From positions 20,026 to 84,025 of the forward strand of contig UCEU01000022.1 in the NCBI GenBank assembly GCA_900471485.1: a DNA stretch of 64,000 nt, given 5' to 3'. This document shows, one piece after another, positions 50,210-59,502 of the stretch. The notes beneath the pieces are model-generated. The model was not told where the DNA came from, did no database searches, and saw only the letters and a list, made by a program, of their open reading frames with translations. The number at the start of each line of letters is the position of its first letter. Positions within the stretch are counted from its first letter, which is position 1. Made by a program: the position numbers and the translations under genes. This DNA is from Hyphomicrobiales bacterium (GTDB lineage: Bacteria > Pseudomonadota > Alphaproteobacteria > Rhizobiales > Rhizobiaceae).

Positions 50210-51835
50210 ATGACAATGAAGACAATGGTCGATGACGTGAATGTACCGAGAGGCGGACTCAGCCGTCGCAACCTGCTCGTAGCGAGCACGGCCCTGGCTG
50301 CGACCGCGGTCGCGCTATCAGGGCGGACGCCCGCCGCGGCGCAGCAGGCGGCGCAGCCGGCAATCGCCACCGGGGGCCGCAGCCCGAACATCCTGATGAT
50401 CATGGCCGACGACGTCGGCTGGTTCAACGCGAGCATCTACAATCGTGGACTGATGGGCTATCGGACCCCGAATATCGACCGTATCGGCAACGAAGGCGCG
50501 ATGTTCACCGACTGGTATGGCGAACAGAGCTGCACAGCCGGCCGGGCCGCGTTCATCACCGGGCAGTCCCCGATCCGGACCGGCCTGACGAAGGTAGGAC
50601 TTCCGGGCGCCGACATCGGCCTGCGGGCCGAGGATCCGAGCGTCGCGGAATTCCTCAAACCGCTGGGTTATGCTACCGGACAGTTCGGCAAGAACCACCT
50701 TGGTGACAAGGATGAGTTCCTCCCGACCAATCACGGTTTCGACGAGTTCTTCGGCAACCTATATCACCTGAACGCTGAGGAGGAGCCGGAGAACCCGGAC
50801 TATCCGAAGAATCCGGAGTTCGCCAAGAAGTTCGGCCCGCGCGGGGTCATCAAGGCGTCGTCCGACGGACGGATCGAGGATACCGGTCCGCTGACCGTGA
50901 AGCGGATGGAAACGGTTGATGAGGAATTCCTCGGAGCCGCAATCGACTTCATCGACAGGCAGCAGAAGGCCGACAAGCCGTGGTTCTGCTACTTCAATCC
51001 GACCCGGATGCATGTCTTCACCCATCTAAAGCCGGAGTCCCGGAACAAGACGGGACTGGGCATATATGCGGACGGAATGGTGGAGCTCGACGGCTATGTA
51101 GGGCAGCTCCTAGAAAAGCTGGAAGAACTCGGCGTCGCCGACAACACGATCGTCCTGTTCACCACGGACAATGGGGCGGAGGTGATGTCGTGGCCCGATG
51201 GCGGAAACACGCCGTTCCGAGGGGAGAAGGCGACGAACTGGGAAGGCGGGTATCGCGTGCCGATGCTGATCCGCTGGCCTGGCACCATCAAGCCAGGCAC
51301 GGTCTTCAACGAAGCGTTCTCGCACTACGACCTGATCCCGACCTTCGCGGCTGCAGGCGGCGATCCAGACGTGGTGGAGAAGTGCCTCAAAGGCGGGACG
51401 TTCGGCACCAAGACCTTCAAGGTCCATCTCGACGGCTTCAACCTAATGCCCTTCTTCAAGGGTGAGGTGAAGGATGCTCCTCGACGGGAATTCGTCTATT
51501 GGAACGACGACGGCCAGCTCGTCGCCATCCGCTACGACATATGGAAGGCCGTGTTTCTGGAACAGAACCACGACGGAATCGGGGTCTGGATGCGGGGCTT
51601 TGAGGAGCTACGCATCCCGAAGCTATTCAACCTGCGCGCCGATCCGTTCGAACGCGGTGACGAGTCGATTCTCTACGACAAGTGGCTGGCGGATCATGCC
51701 TTCGTCCAGGTTCCTTTGCAAACACTGGCTGCCACCTGGCTGAGCACCTTCAAGGAATTTCCGCCGCGGCAGAAGCCGGCGAGCTTCAACCTCGACAAGG
51801 TCGTCGAACAGTTGTCATCGCCCGCAAACCCGTAG
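50210..51835 (+). CDS. Tat-exported cysteine-type arylsulfatase (second copy)
   Basis: 541 residues. Twin-arginine signal GLSRRNLLVASTALAATAVA, cleavage near AAAQQ. Metal Asp in IMADDVGWFN, formylglycine site SCTAGRAAFITG, GKNHLGDKD, RMHVFTHL and FTTDNGAEVMSW. Paralogous to the 39852 sulfatase through most of its length. It depends on a formylglycine enzyme; the only one here is at 37666. Followed 130 bp later by a DUF1254 gene. Confidence 0.92.
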   Translation: MTMKTMVDDVNVPRGGLSRRNLLVASTALAATAVALSGRTPAAAQQAAQPAIATGGRSPNILMIMADDVGWFNASIYNRGLMGYRTPNIDRIGNEGAMFTDWYGEQSCTAGRAAFITGQSPIRTGLTKVGLPGADIGLRAEDPSVAEFLKPLGYATGQFGKNHLGDKDEFLPTNHGFDEFFGNLYHLNAEEEPENPDYPKNPEFAKKFGPRGVIKASSDGRIEDTGPLTVKRMETVDEEFLGAAIDFIDRQQKADKPWFCYFNPTRMHVFTHLKPESRNKTGLGIYADGMVELDGYVGQLLEKLEELGVADNTIVLFTTDNGAEVMSWPDGGNTPFRGEKATNWEGGYRVPMLIRWPGTIKPGTVFNEAFSHYDLIPTFAAAGGDPDVVEKCLKGGTFGTKTFKVHLDGFNLMPFFKGEVKDAPRREFVYWNDDGQLVAIRYDIWKAVFLEQNHDGIGVWMRGFEELRIPKLFNLRADPFERGDESILYDKWLADHAFVQVPLQTLAATWLSTFKEFPPRQKPASFNLDKVVEQLSSPANP

Positions 51836-51887
51836 CGCGACCCGTCCGAGAGTCGCCTCGGGGGCGTTCTGGTGTGCCAAAAAGTTT

Positions 51888-51926
51888 GGGGTAGCGACGT
51901 CACTGTCAGAGCGGCATCGCTACCCC
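51888..51926. repeat. Inverted repeat between sulfatase and DUF1254 gene
   Basis: Perfect 10-bp arms GGGGTAGCGA (51888-51897) and TCGCTACCCC (51917-51926) around a 19-nt loop. It could be an attenuating terminator or an operator for the gene starting at 51965. No T run. Confidence 0.55.
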
Positions 51927-51964
51927 GAATTTGACTGAGCCAGTGTTCATTGGGAGCCGCAATC

Positions 51965-53332
51965 ATGTTCACAGAAATGAAGATCGCCGCGGGGCTTGTC
52001 CTTGTCCTCGCACTCGCGCTTGCCCCCGCCGCCAGCGCCCAGACGGCCACCACGCCCGATGAGGTTCGCTCCATCGCGAAGGAGGCATATGTCTACGCCT
52101 ACGCGCCAATCGCCTCCTACGGCACATGGTCGAAGCAGGCGACCCTGCCTGACGCTCCGGAATATGTCGGCGGCTTCAACACCTTCAGGCACTATTCCGA
52201 GTCGTTCACACCCGACAACAAGGATCTAGTCACGCCAAACAACGACACGCCCTACTCTTGGGCATGGCTCGACCTTCGCTCCGAGCCGATCGTGCTCAGC
52301 GTGCCGAAGGTTCCCAAGAACCGATATTACGTCATGCAGCTCATCGATCTGTTCACCTACAACTTCGGCTATGTCGGCGTCCGCTCGACCGGCTTCGGCG
52401 CTGGGAACTACCTCATCGCCGGACCGAACTGGAAGGGAGAGAAGCCGAAGGGCGTCACAAAAGTCATCCAGGCGGAAACCGAGATCATTGGCATTCTCGG
52501 ACGCACGTCGTTGGACGGCCCATCCGACGTCAAGAACGTCAAGGCGATCCAGGCGAAGTACCATCTGACGCCGCTGAGCGCGTTCTTGAAGACGCCCGCC
52601 CCGCCGGCAGCGCCCGCTATAACGTACCCGCCCTATGATGCAGCGAAAGCCGCGTCGCACGACTTCATCGGATACATCAACTTCTTGCTGCAGTTCGCCC
52701 AGCCGACAGTTCCGTCTGAGAAGGAACTGATGGCGCGGTTTGCGAAGATCGGGATCGAGCCGGGCAAGCCGTGGAACGCCTCGAAGGTGGATCCCGCAGA
52801 ACTCGCCGCTATCGGCCAAGGCGTCGAGGACGCGAAGGCGGAGATGGCGCAGGTCGCCAAGACCACGCTGAGCTCGAACGGCCTGTTCGGCACGCGGGAG
52901 TTCCTGAAGAACGACTACATGAAACGGGCGATGGGCGCGGAGAAAGGGCTCTACGGCAACTCGCTGGAGGAGGCCTGGTACGGCGGCTTCGTCGGCGACG
53001 GCTCCAAGCAGACGATGCTTCATTTCCCGCCCGGACAGCTTCCGCCCGCAAAGTTCTTCTGGTCGCTGACGCTCTACAAGCTGCCGGACCGCTTTCTCTA
53101 CGCCAACCCGCTAAAGCGCTACTCCATCGGCGACCGCACGAAGGGCCTCGTCTACGGCAAGGACAAGTCGCTGACGATCTATCTCGGCCACATGTCTCCA
53201 AGCAAGAGTAAGGAATCGAACTGGCTTCCGACGCCGGATGGCAAGTACAGCCTCGTCGCGCGCGTCTATGGGCCGGAGCAGGCTGCGATGGACGGGACGT
53301 GGAAGCTGCCGGTGCCCGAAGCAGCAAAATAA
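51965..53332 (+). CDS. DUF1254/DUF1214 periplasmic protein
   Basis: 455 residues from ATG 51965 (GGGAG about eight bases upstream). Signal peptide with MKIAAGLVLVLALALAPAAS. The DUF1254 part: VRSIAKEAYVYAYAPIASYG, FTPDNKDLVTPNNDTPYSWA, VPKNRYYVMQLIDLFTYNFG. The C-terminal DUF1214 part: PPAKFFWSLTLYKLPDRFLY, LYANPLKRYSIGDRTKGL, SNWLPTPDGKYSLVARVYGP. Family function unknown; widespread in rhizobial envelopes. Confidence 0.9.
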   Translation: MFTEMKIAAGLVLVLALALAPAASAQTATTPDEVRSIAKEAYVYAYAPIASYGTWSKQATLPDAPEYVGGFNTFRHYSESFTPDNKDLVTPNNDTPYSWAWLDLRSEPIVLSVPKVPKNRYYVMQLIDLFTYNFGYVGVRSTGFGAGNYLIAGPNWKGEKPKGVTKVIQAETEIIGILGRTSLDGPSDVKNVKAIQAKYHLTPLSAFLKTPAPPAAPAITYPPYDAAKAASHDFIGYINFLLQFAQPTVPSEKELMARFAKIGIEPGKPWNASKVDPAELAAIGQGVEDAKAEMAQVAKTTLSSNGLFGTREFLKNDYMKRAMGAEKGLYGNSLEEAWYGGFVGDGSKQTMLHFPPGQLPPAKFFWSLTLYKLPDRFLYANPLKRYSIGDRTKGLVYGKDKSLTIYLGHMSPSKSKESNWLPTPDGKYSLVARVYGPEQAAMDGTWKLPVPEAAK

Positions 53333-53363
53333 CGGGCGGATTTCTCCATCTAAGGCAATCACC

Positions 53364-53394
53364 AAGGCCGACATTCCGGTGGGAAGCCGGCCTT
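53364..53394. terminator. Bidirectional hairpin between convergent DUF1254 genes
   Basis: AAGGCCG (53364-53370) pairs with CGGCCTT (53388-53394) across a 17-nt loop, placed between two convergent stops. Likely transcription end; T tracts are short. Confidence 0.5.
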
Positions 53395-53401
53395 GCGTCT
53401 G

Positions 53402-54442
53402 TTATTCGGCGACCGTCGCTTCTGGGAACGTCCACTTGCCATCGAGCACGTCGGCTCTTGGTCGATAGAGGCGAACCATGTAGTTCCAGTCCTTCATGAT
53501 CGGCAGGCAGTTGTCGATCTTGCCGTCACAACCGCCGAACTGGACGTGGACGGAGCCGTCTTCCGACTTCTTGGCGGTGACGTTATTGAGGTTATAGACG
53601 CCGAGGCGGTTCTTCTCGAAGTAGCCCTTGGCGTTGTAGAGGCTGATCGACCAGAAGCCGTCGACCGGCACGTCCTTGGCGGTCAGCTTATAGATCGTCC
53701 GGCCGTCGTTCTTCGTCGGCACGACGTTGAGGTAGAGCGCGTCCTTTTCCGGATTGCCGCCCCATGCCGACGCAGAACCGATCAGCCTGCGGACCGGATC
53801 GACGTCTTCCTTTCGACCGAACATTCCCTTGGTATCTGGGAGCGTTTCCGCCAATGACAACAGCGCCTTGCGCACCTTCGACTGGCTGACTTGGTCCCAG
53901 CGGGGAGCCTCGAACTCTCCAGTGCCGCCTGGCTGCTCTACCTTTATCCCGTCCTGAAGCGCATGGACCGCGCCAAGATCCTTTGGATCCTTGGGATCGA
54001 CCAGCGTGCGGATGCCGACAAGAACGTATCGCGTGCCGACCTTGTCCTTCGAAAGGACGTGCGGCCCGGCGTCGTACGTGACCTCCTGCGTGTATTGGTC
54101 CTGATTGATCACCTGCATCGAGCGGAACCGTGTGCCTGCGTCCGGCAGGGTGATCGTCACCGGGCCGGCATCCAGGTCGAAGACGCCGGCCGTATAGAGG
54201 GTGTCCCGGTTCAGGCGGATGATCGTCTGGTTTTCGATGGTCGCAGGTTCACGTCGGTTGAAGAATTTCCCGAACCCGCCGTCCTTTACAATGCTGCCGA
54301 AGTAGAGGTCGCTCTCGGCACGAGGGAAGTTGTCGGCGGAGACGTGGCTGGGCATGCCGTCGCCGGCGTACGCGACCGCCGCCAACGAAAGAAATACCGA
54401 TGCCGCGGTGCATCGAAGGGCTGCACTTTTGATCATTTTCAT
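53402..54442 (-). CDS. DUF1254/DUF1214 periplasmic protein (shorter paralogue)
   Basis: 346 residues. Signal peptide ALRCTAASVFLSLAAVAYAG. NRDTLYTAGVFDLDAGPVTI, FRSMQVINQDQYTQEVTYDA and the DUF1214 end VPVDGFWSISLYNAKGYFEK, KIDNCLPIMKDWNYMVRLYR, DGKWTFPEA. Shorter than the neighbour, lacking most of its central insert. A perfect dyad of the regulon-box core lies 119 bp upstream. Confidence 0.9.
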   Translation of the reverse strand: MKMIKSAALRCTAASVFLSLAAVAYAGDGMPSHVSADNFPRAESDLYFGSIVKDGGFGKFFNRREPATIENQTIIRLNRDTLYTAGVFDLDAGPVTITLPDAGTRFRSMQVINQDQYTQEVTYDAGPHVLSKDKVGTRYVLVGIRTLVDPKDPKDLGAVHALQDGIKVEQPGGTGEFEAPRWDQVSQSKVRKALLSLAETLPDTKGMFGRKEDVDPVRRLIGSASAWGGNPEKDALYLNVVPTKNDGRTIYKLTAKDVPVDGFWSISLYNAKGYFEKNRLGVYNLNNVTAKKSEDGSVHVQFGGCDGKIDNCLPIMKDWNYMVRLYRPRADVLDGKWTFPEATVAE

Positions 54443-54560
54443 GCTCCCGATTTATGACCTTGCATCCAAATGCCAGGTTCTGGCTGGTGCTGACGGCATT
54501 CAAGCACGGGGAGCCGCCGCACGCGACGATGTTACAGTTACATCCGGGCGCATCGAAATT

Positions 54561-54573
54561 TGTTACGGTAACA
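54561..54573. promoter_or_regulatory. Perfect dyad of the regulon-box core
   Basis: TGTTACGGTAACA is a perfect 6+1+6 palindrome and contains the GTTAC-C-GTAAC core of the island box without its ACGTACTTC extension. A related sequence GATGTTACAGTTACATC is at 54527-54543. They lie upstream of the 54442 gene on minus. Confidence 0.55.
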
Positions 54574-54705
54574 TCGGGAGGCAAGGACGCCTTATTTACG
54601 ACCCTCAATCCCGACAGTCTCACGAAAAGTTAGAATCCGGTCGGCCATCGGGTTTAAGTTGAAACCGTCCTTACCTCGGCGCCCTATTTTCTCGTGGCCG
54701 TCTGT

Positions 54706-55704
54706 TTAGGCGTCAGCCACAACAAGGCGAACCACGGAGAACCGTCGACGGTAGTCGCGCGGCGACATTCCAGTCACCCGTTTGAACACTCGGCGAAATG
54801 AAGCAGCGTCCTCGTAGCCTATTGCCTTGGCGACAACGTCGATTGTGCTTCCGCCAAACTCGAGCAGTTCGCGCGCTTTCCCCACGCGAAGTCTCTGGCA
54901 GTAATCAGTGGGGTTGAAGCCAGTCGCCCTTTGAAAACGACGAAGCAGTGTCCGTTCCTCGAGCCCGGCTACTTCTGCCCTGCGCGCGATCGTCGGCTGG
55001 CTTTCCGAATGGCTCTGAAGCCAGTGCTGCACCTTGAGGATGACGCGATCACCATGATGCAGACGGGGCGCAAAGTTGCTGTAAAATCGCTGTTCCCTGC
55101 CGGGAGGATCAACTAGCATGTATCGCGCGGTCGCAACCATGATGGAGGGGCCGAGATGGCGGTCGACGAGCTTCAACCCAAGATCCGTCCAGGCAAGGAC
55201 GCCGCCTGCGGTGATGAAGTTGCCATCTTCGACGACGATCCTGTCCTCATCGACCTTGATGTCGGGAAACCGTTCGGCAAGCGATCTGGTGAAATCCCAA
55301 TGTGTCGTCGCCGCCCGCCCCGAAAGTAGTCCGGTCTCTGCGAGAATGAAGGCGCCGCCGCAGACGGAACAGAGCGTGCAACCGGCCGCGTGGTTCCCTG
55401 CGAGCCACGAAGCGAGTAGTCCCTTCATTGAAGCGGTCGGTTCTCCTTCCCAGCTTCCGGGCACGATGACGATCACCAATCGATGTTCGAGACCGGGGTT
55501 GGTGTCGAAGACGCATTCGATCTGATCATTCGTGGAATTGGGAAGCCAGTGACTGACGCGCAGGATCGGAGCATTCGGCCCCACGCTGTCTCGGGCGATC
55601 TTCGTCGCGACGGCGAACATGTCGGTAAGGCCGTGGAGCGTGGACGCGGCTGATCCTTCATACCGAAGGATGCCGATCTCGATTGGCGGATCCCAGATGG
55701 CCAT
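54706..55704 (-). CDS. GlxA/FtrA-type AraC-family regulator
   Basis: 332 residues. The N-terminal DJ-1/PfpI-like domain (about 1-190) has VIVPGSWEGE, the nucleophile-elbow-like CSVCGGAFILAETGLLSGRA with TTHWD, and ITAGGVLAWTDLGLKLVDR. The C-terminal AraC domain has two helix-turn-helices: ARRAEVAGLEERTLLRRFQR and DVVAKAIGYEDAASFRRVFK, then TGMSPRDYRRRF. Cytoplasmic transcription factor. Divergent from the alpha/beta hydrolase gene at 55819 with 114 bp between them, so that gene is a probable target. Confidence 0.92.
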   Translation of the reverse strand: MAIWDPPIEIGILRYEGSAASTLHGLTDMFAVATKIARDSVGPNAPILRVSHWLPNSTNDQIECVFDTNPGLEHRLVIVIVPGSWEGEPTASMKGLLASWLAGNHAAGCTLCSVCGGAFILAETGLLSGRAATTHWDFTRSLAERFPDIKVDEDRIVVEDGNFITAGGVLAWTDLGLKLVDRHLGPSIMVATARYMLVDPPGREQRFYSNFAPRLHHGDRVILKVQHWLQSHSESQPTIARRAEVAGLEERTLLRRFQRATGFNPTDYCQRLRVGKARELLEFGGSTIDVVAKAIGYEDAASFRRVFKRVTGMSPRDYRRRFSVVRLVVADA

Positions 55705-55818
55705 TTGTCAATTCCGCCGCGCGACAATGTCAGTTTCGCCAATTCGCGAAAAGACGTCGGTTCCGTACTGTCTCCTCGTGCGTAGCATGGTGCCCGCACG
55801 CCTTCAAGGAGACGCGAG

Positions 55819-56640
55819 ATGCCTATGGTCACGACAAAGGACGGAACCGAGATTTTCTACAAGGACTGGGGTTCCGGAGAGCCGATCTTCTTTCATCACG
55901 GTTGGCCGCTATCGGCTGACGACTGGGACGCCCAGATGATGTTCTTTCTCAAGGAGGGGTACCGCGTCATCGCGCATGACAGGCGCGGCCATGGCCGATC
56001 GACCCAGACCTCCCTGGGTCATGACATGGATACATATGCGAGCGACGTCGCCGAAGTCGTCGCCGCTCTCGACCTGAAGGATGCGGTGCATGTCGGGCAC
56101 TCGACCGGCGGCGGCGAGGTCACTCGATACGTCGCCAAGTTCGGAAAAGGGAGCGTGACAAAGGCCGTTCTTATCAGCGCCATCCCGCCGACCTTCATGC
56201 AGTCCGAACGAAATCCCGATGGCGTTCCGAAGGAAGTCGTTGACGGCATACGAGATGGCACGGCCAACCACCGTTCCCAGTTCTATAAGGACATCACCAT
56301 CCCGTTCTATGGTTTCAATCGGCCCGGCGCCTCGGTTTCCGAGGGGATACGGGAGAACTGGTGGCGGCAGGGGATGATGGGGGCAGCGATCGCACAGTAC
56401 GAATGCGTTCGTGTCCTGTCGGAGACCGAGTTTTTCGATGACCTTGCGGTGATCGACGTGCCCGTCCTCGTGATGCATGGCGAGGACGATCAGATCTGCC
56501 CGTTCCCGACCACAGGGGCGCGATCGGTAGAGCTGCTGAAGAACGGAACGCTAAAATCATATCCGGGCCTGCCACATGGAATGCCGACGACCCATCCGGA
56601 CATTATAAACGCCGACCTCCTCGCTTTCATAAAGGCATAA
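55819..56640 (+). CDS. Alpha/beta hydrolase, non-haem haloperoxidase type
   Basis: 273 residues, the standard length. Oxyanion motif FFHHGWPLSADDWD, catalytic Ser 95 in HVGHSTGGGEVTRY, Asp in VLVMHGEDDQICP and His in PGLPHGMPTTHPD. Relatives hydrolyse esters and can perhydrolyse carboxylates (hence peroxidase); the physiological substrate is unknown. It is divergent from an FtrA-type regulator. Confidence 0.92.
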   Translation: MPMVTTKDGTEIFYKDWGSGEPIFFHHGWPLSADDWDAQMMFFLKEGYRVIAHDRRGHGRSTQTSLGHDMDTYASDVAEVVAALDLKDAVHVGHSTGGGEVTRYVAKFGKGSVTKAVLISAIPPTFMQSERNPDGVPKEVVDGIRDGTANHRSQFYKDITIPFYGFNRPGASVSEGIRENWWRQGMMGAAIAQYECVRVLSETEFFDDLAVIDVPVLVMHGEDDQICPFPTTGARSVELLKNGTLKSYPGLPHGMPTTHPDIINADLLAFIKA

Positions 56641-56769
56641 TGAGTGTCGTTCCCGGTAACGCGGCCGTTAGTTCCGGCGGCCGCGTCGGTCGACCGGGTC
56701 TCCATCGCCCCCCGGCGGGCCCCCACCCCCGCCATTTCCGATTGGAGAAATCGTATCTTCCCGTTTTTG

Positions 56770-56950
56770 CCGGCGCGCGGTGCGGCGTAAACCTTCGGCT
56801 AGCCGTGACGGCGGAAGGCTTCGAAATCCAGACCAAGCCGAGGCACTCGCCTCGGCCGGCTGCAACCAGCTTCAGGAGTATCTTATCGCCCGTCCTATGG
56901 ATATCGTTCAGTTCAATGCGTTCGTCGCCGGACGCAAGGTAAGCGCGTAG
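56770..56950 (+). pseudogene. Remnant of an EAL-domain (c-di-GMP phosphodiesterase) C-terminus
   Basis: Two plus-strand frames joined by one shift give an EAL ending: NLRLAVTAEGFEIQ, then DQAEALASAGCNQLQEYLIA and RPMDIVQFNAFVAGRK with stop at 56948-56950. VTAEGxE and DQAxxLxxxGCxxxQxYLxxRP are the closing motifs of EAL domains. The catalytic upstream part is missing, so this is a scar. Confidence 0.7.
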
Positions 56951-57015
56951 TCCGTCGACTTGCGCCGAACAACATGGCGGGAGCTTCAGGGGGTTCGCTT
57001 GAATCAATAAGCTCG

Positions 57016-59502
57016 TTACCTTCGTTTCCTGTATGGACCATGATCCCTGACGCCATTGTGGGCCTGCCGTGGCCGGTGTCGATCCTCACCTATCCGGTTC
57101 TTGATCGACCTTCGAGCTTCCTGGAGAGAGTTGAAGGCGGGGCCAGAAGGAATCTCCAGTCGTGCGGCATCTGTCTTGAGAAGATATCTCAGGAATATGT
57201 CTCGTAACTCGACGAACTTTTGGGCGTTAGGATGGATCGTTAGCTTCTTAAGCTCATCCCGCACTGGCTGTTCCGCGATTCCCGTCACCAACGCGGTCTG
57301 CTCAAGGTAGACGCTCGACGACAGCGCCAGTTCCAAGTGCGCCATGCCGCTTTCTTTGATCGCTACACGATCCGATGGCTCGACGTTTTCTGCGTTCGGA
57401 TCCAACGTCTCGATGAGACCACGCTTATAAAGCCGCCTCAGTGTTCGGAGCGTGATGTCCTCAGGTACACCGCACTGGTCGAAGTAAGAGCATAGGTCGT
57501 CCGCCAGCCAGTGACGATCGTCTGACTCTCCTGCTCTCGATGAATTGAGTTTCTGACGCAAGGCCCACAGGCAATAGAACGGCAGCAACGGAGAACCGGG
57601 CTTCGTCTGCTCCGTTACGAACATGTTGGTGACGAAATCGTTCTCCGCTTCGCTCAGCCGGTCGTATTCGCCTTTGATGAGGGCTCGATGGGTTCGGAGA
57701 CCATCCGCGGTTACGCTTGGGCCTCCAAACTTGGATTTGATGATATCATCCACCTTCAGCTCCGGAGAAACGAAGATGCGCTCGGCGAGCTTCAACATCC
57801 GCCTGATGTCGAAGTTTCCTAGCCTGCCGATCAATCCCGTCACGTAGTCGTTGTCCACGAATACCTTTTCTACCGTATCGGCAAGCATCCGGATATCGTT
57901 GATCTGGACCCTGAATCCGCGTCGTGAGAAGTAGGCTTCAGTTGCAGGCTTTTCGCCCTCGAGCTTCTTCTTGATGAAGGACACGCGCCTCGAGATGATC
58001 TGCTTCGCATCCGGAACAGGCAGGTAGAAACTGCGGGACGTGTAGCTCTGCAAAGCACCCGCCTTGGACAGACGCCAGACGGACCTGTCTGTGATCGGGA
58101 CGATGTTGAAGACCGGAGCCGCGCTCTCGAGCGAGTGGGCCAACTGGTAGACCTTGTCCTGTATCTCGATTGGGAACTGGTCCGTGTTGTCGAAGACGAG
58201 GCATGGCAGGAGCGAGTGACCTTTCACCGCACGGTGTAGAAGAAGACGAACGTACTCGTCTGGATGGGATTCGCGGCGTTTTTCGATCAGTCTTCCGAAC
58301 TCGATTTTGAAGGCCTTCTTGTCGGTTTCGTAAAGGTGCTTCAACGGTCCGTTCGAGAGGCGCTGGTACTCGTTGAAGAAGATGCCTTGCAACTCGTCGT
58401 AGTCTGGTGCTGCGCCGGAGGTGATACCGATTTCCAGCGCATTGCGGAGCTGGCGGATGCACCAATCTATCGCATCTGTCGGGGAGCCTGTGCTCTCTGC
58501 TAGGTCGACGCGCGCAAGCAGACATTTCTTCCGGAGTGGTGGTGGAAGGATGTTGCCGAAAAAGCGGTCGATAAATGTCGACTTGCCGGAGCCTTTGTTG
58601 CCGATCAGAAGTACGGTTTCCGCGCGCTGGGATGCCATCGCCCTTTCTAGCTGATCCTGCAACGCGCCGCCGCGGCTCGTGGAGATCGAAGCGACGTTGT
58701 TCAGTACGTTCTGAATGATTTTCTCCAGTTCAAGGTCGGCCTTATGGCTCTCGGCCGTCTCGACGAAGCAGTCCCGCAGCATCTCCTTGTCCTGATCGTT
58801 CGACAGGCGCGAGAAGAACTGGGCGAAAAGTTCAGCGGCGTCGCTGGCCATAGGGTCGCGAGCTCGCATTTTCGCTTCGTTGGGAGGATAAACTGTATAC
58901 TGCTGCTCCGCTTCTGACACCGTGTATCCTTCGGCGTCACCCAGATGGGCGAGATGCCGCTTGTCCAGCACGGCTCGCGGTGAAATCAGCTCCGTGAATG
59001 GAACGAAGTAGTCGACGACCGACTTCCAAGACGGGAAAAGGATTCCCTTCCCTTTCAACGGTGGACGTCCGTCTGTCCTAGACGCCCGGAAAAAGAGCCA
59101 TGTCTTGCCGTCCGTCAGAACCGCGGTCGGTACGCCCTGCTCCGTCGCGTAGGACAATGCCTGCCGTATCCCATCCTTCATCGGCTTCGCGACCGGGCCG
59201 TCCAAGGCGATCGTCATCTTGTCATCGGACTTGGTTTCCGGCGCCAGCAGCCCAGCCTTCTTCGCCTCGATGACGAAAAGGTTTCGGCCCGCACCTGTCT
59301 GCACCAGATAGTCGATGAAACCGCTGCTGGTGGAAGGTTCGGTCGAGATGTTCTCATGCTGCCAGCCGAGCACGTCCAGAAGGATTCGATCGAGCGCCTT
59401 GAAACGAGTGTCGGCTTCGTTCGGCGTTGAATTCAGCGCCATGACGACCTCGGTCTCAATCATCTGAAGTCGCTCGAAAGCGTCATCTGCCACATTAGTC
59501 AC
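57016..59502 (-). CDS. PD-(D/E)XK-nuclease-like/P-loop NTPase protein, possible defence gene
   Basis: 828 residues. The N-terminal part resembles type I restriction R-subunit-like nucleases: FKALDRILLDVLGW, then Asp 64 (GFIDYLV) and Glu 79-x-Lys 81 (FVIEAKK). A Walker A follows at 301-308 (LLIGNKGSGKSTFIDRF), with a Walker-B-like strand PCLVFDNTDQF near 430-440 and long helical C-terminal regions (IRRMLKLAERIFVSPEL), as in STAND/KAP-like NTPases. The combination of nuclease and large NTPase is typical of phage-defence proteins, but no described family is assigned here. It lies near the right end of the island. Confidence 0.7.
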   Translation of the reverse strand: MTNVADDAFERLQMIETEVVMALNSTPNEADTRFKALDRILLDVLGWQHENISTEPSTSSGFIDYLVQTGAGRNLFVIEAKKAGLLAPETKSDDKMTIALDGPVAKPMKDGIRQALSYATEQGVPTAVLTDGKTWLFFRASRTDGRPPLKGKGILFPSWKSVVDYFVPFTELISPRAVLDKRHLAHLGDAEGYTVSEAEQQYTVYPPNEAKMRARDPMASDAAELFAQFFSRLSNDQDKEMLRDCFVETAESHKADLELEKIIQNVLNNVASISTSRGGALQDQLERAMASQRAETVLLIGNKGSGKSTFIDRFFGNILPPPLRKKCLLARVDLAESTGSPTDAIDWCIRQLRNALEIGITSGAAPDYDELQGIFFNEYQRLSNGPLKHLYETDKKAFKIEFGRLIEKRRESHPDEYVRLLLHRAVKGHSLLPCLVFDNTDQFPIEIQDKVYQLAHSLESAAPVFNIVPITDRSVWRLSKAGALQSYTSRSFYLPVPDAKQIISRRVSFIKKKLEGEKPATEAYFSRRGFRVQINDIRMLADTVEKVFVDNDYVTGLIGRLGNFDIRRMLKLAERIFVSPELKVDDIIKSKFGGPSVTADGLRTHRALIKGEYDRLSEAENDFVTNMFVTEQTKPGSPLLPFYCLWALRQKLNSSRAGESDDRHWLADDLCSYFDQCGVPEDITLRTLRRLYKRGLIETLDPNAENVEPSDRVAIKESGMAHLELALSSSVYLEQTALVTGIAEQPVRDELKKLTIHPNAQKFVELRDIFLRYLLKTDAARLEIPSGPAFNSLQEARRSIKNRIGEDRHRPRQAHNGVRDHGPYRKRR

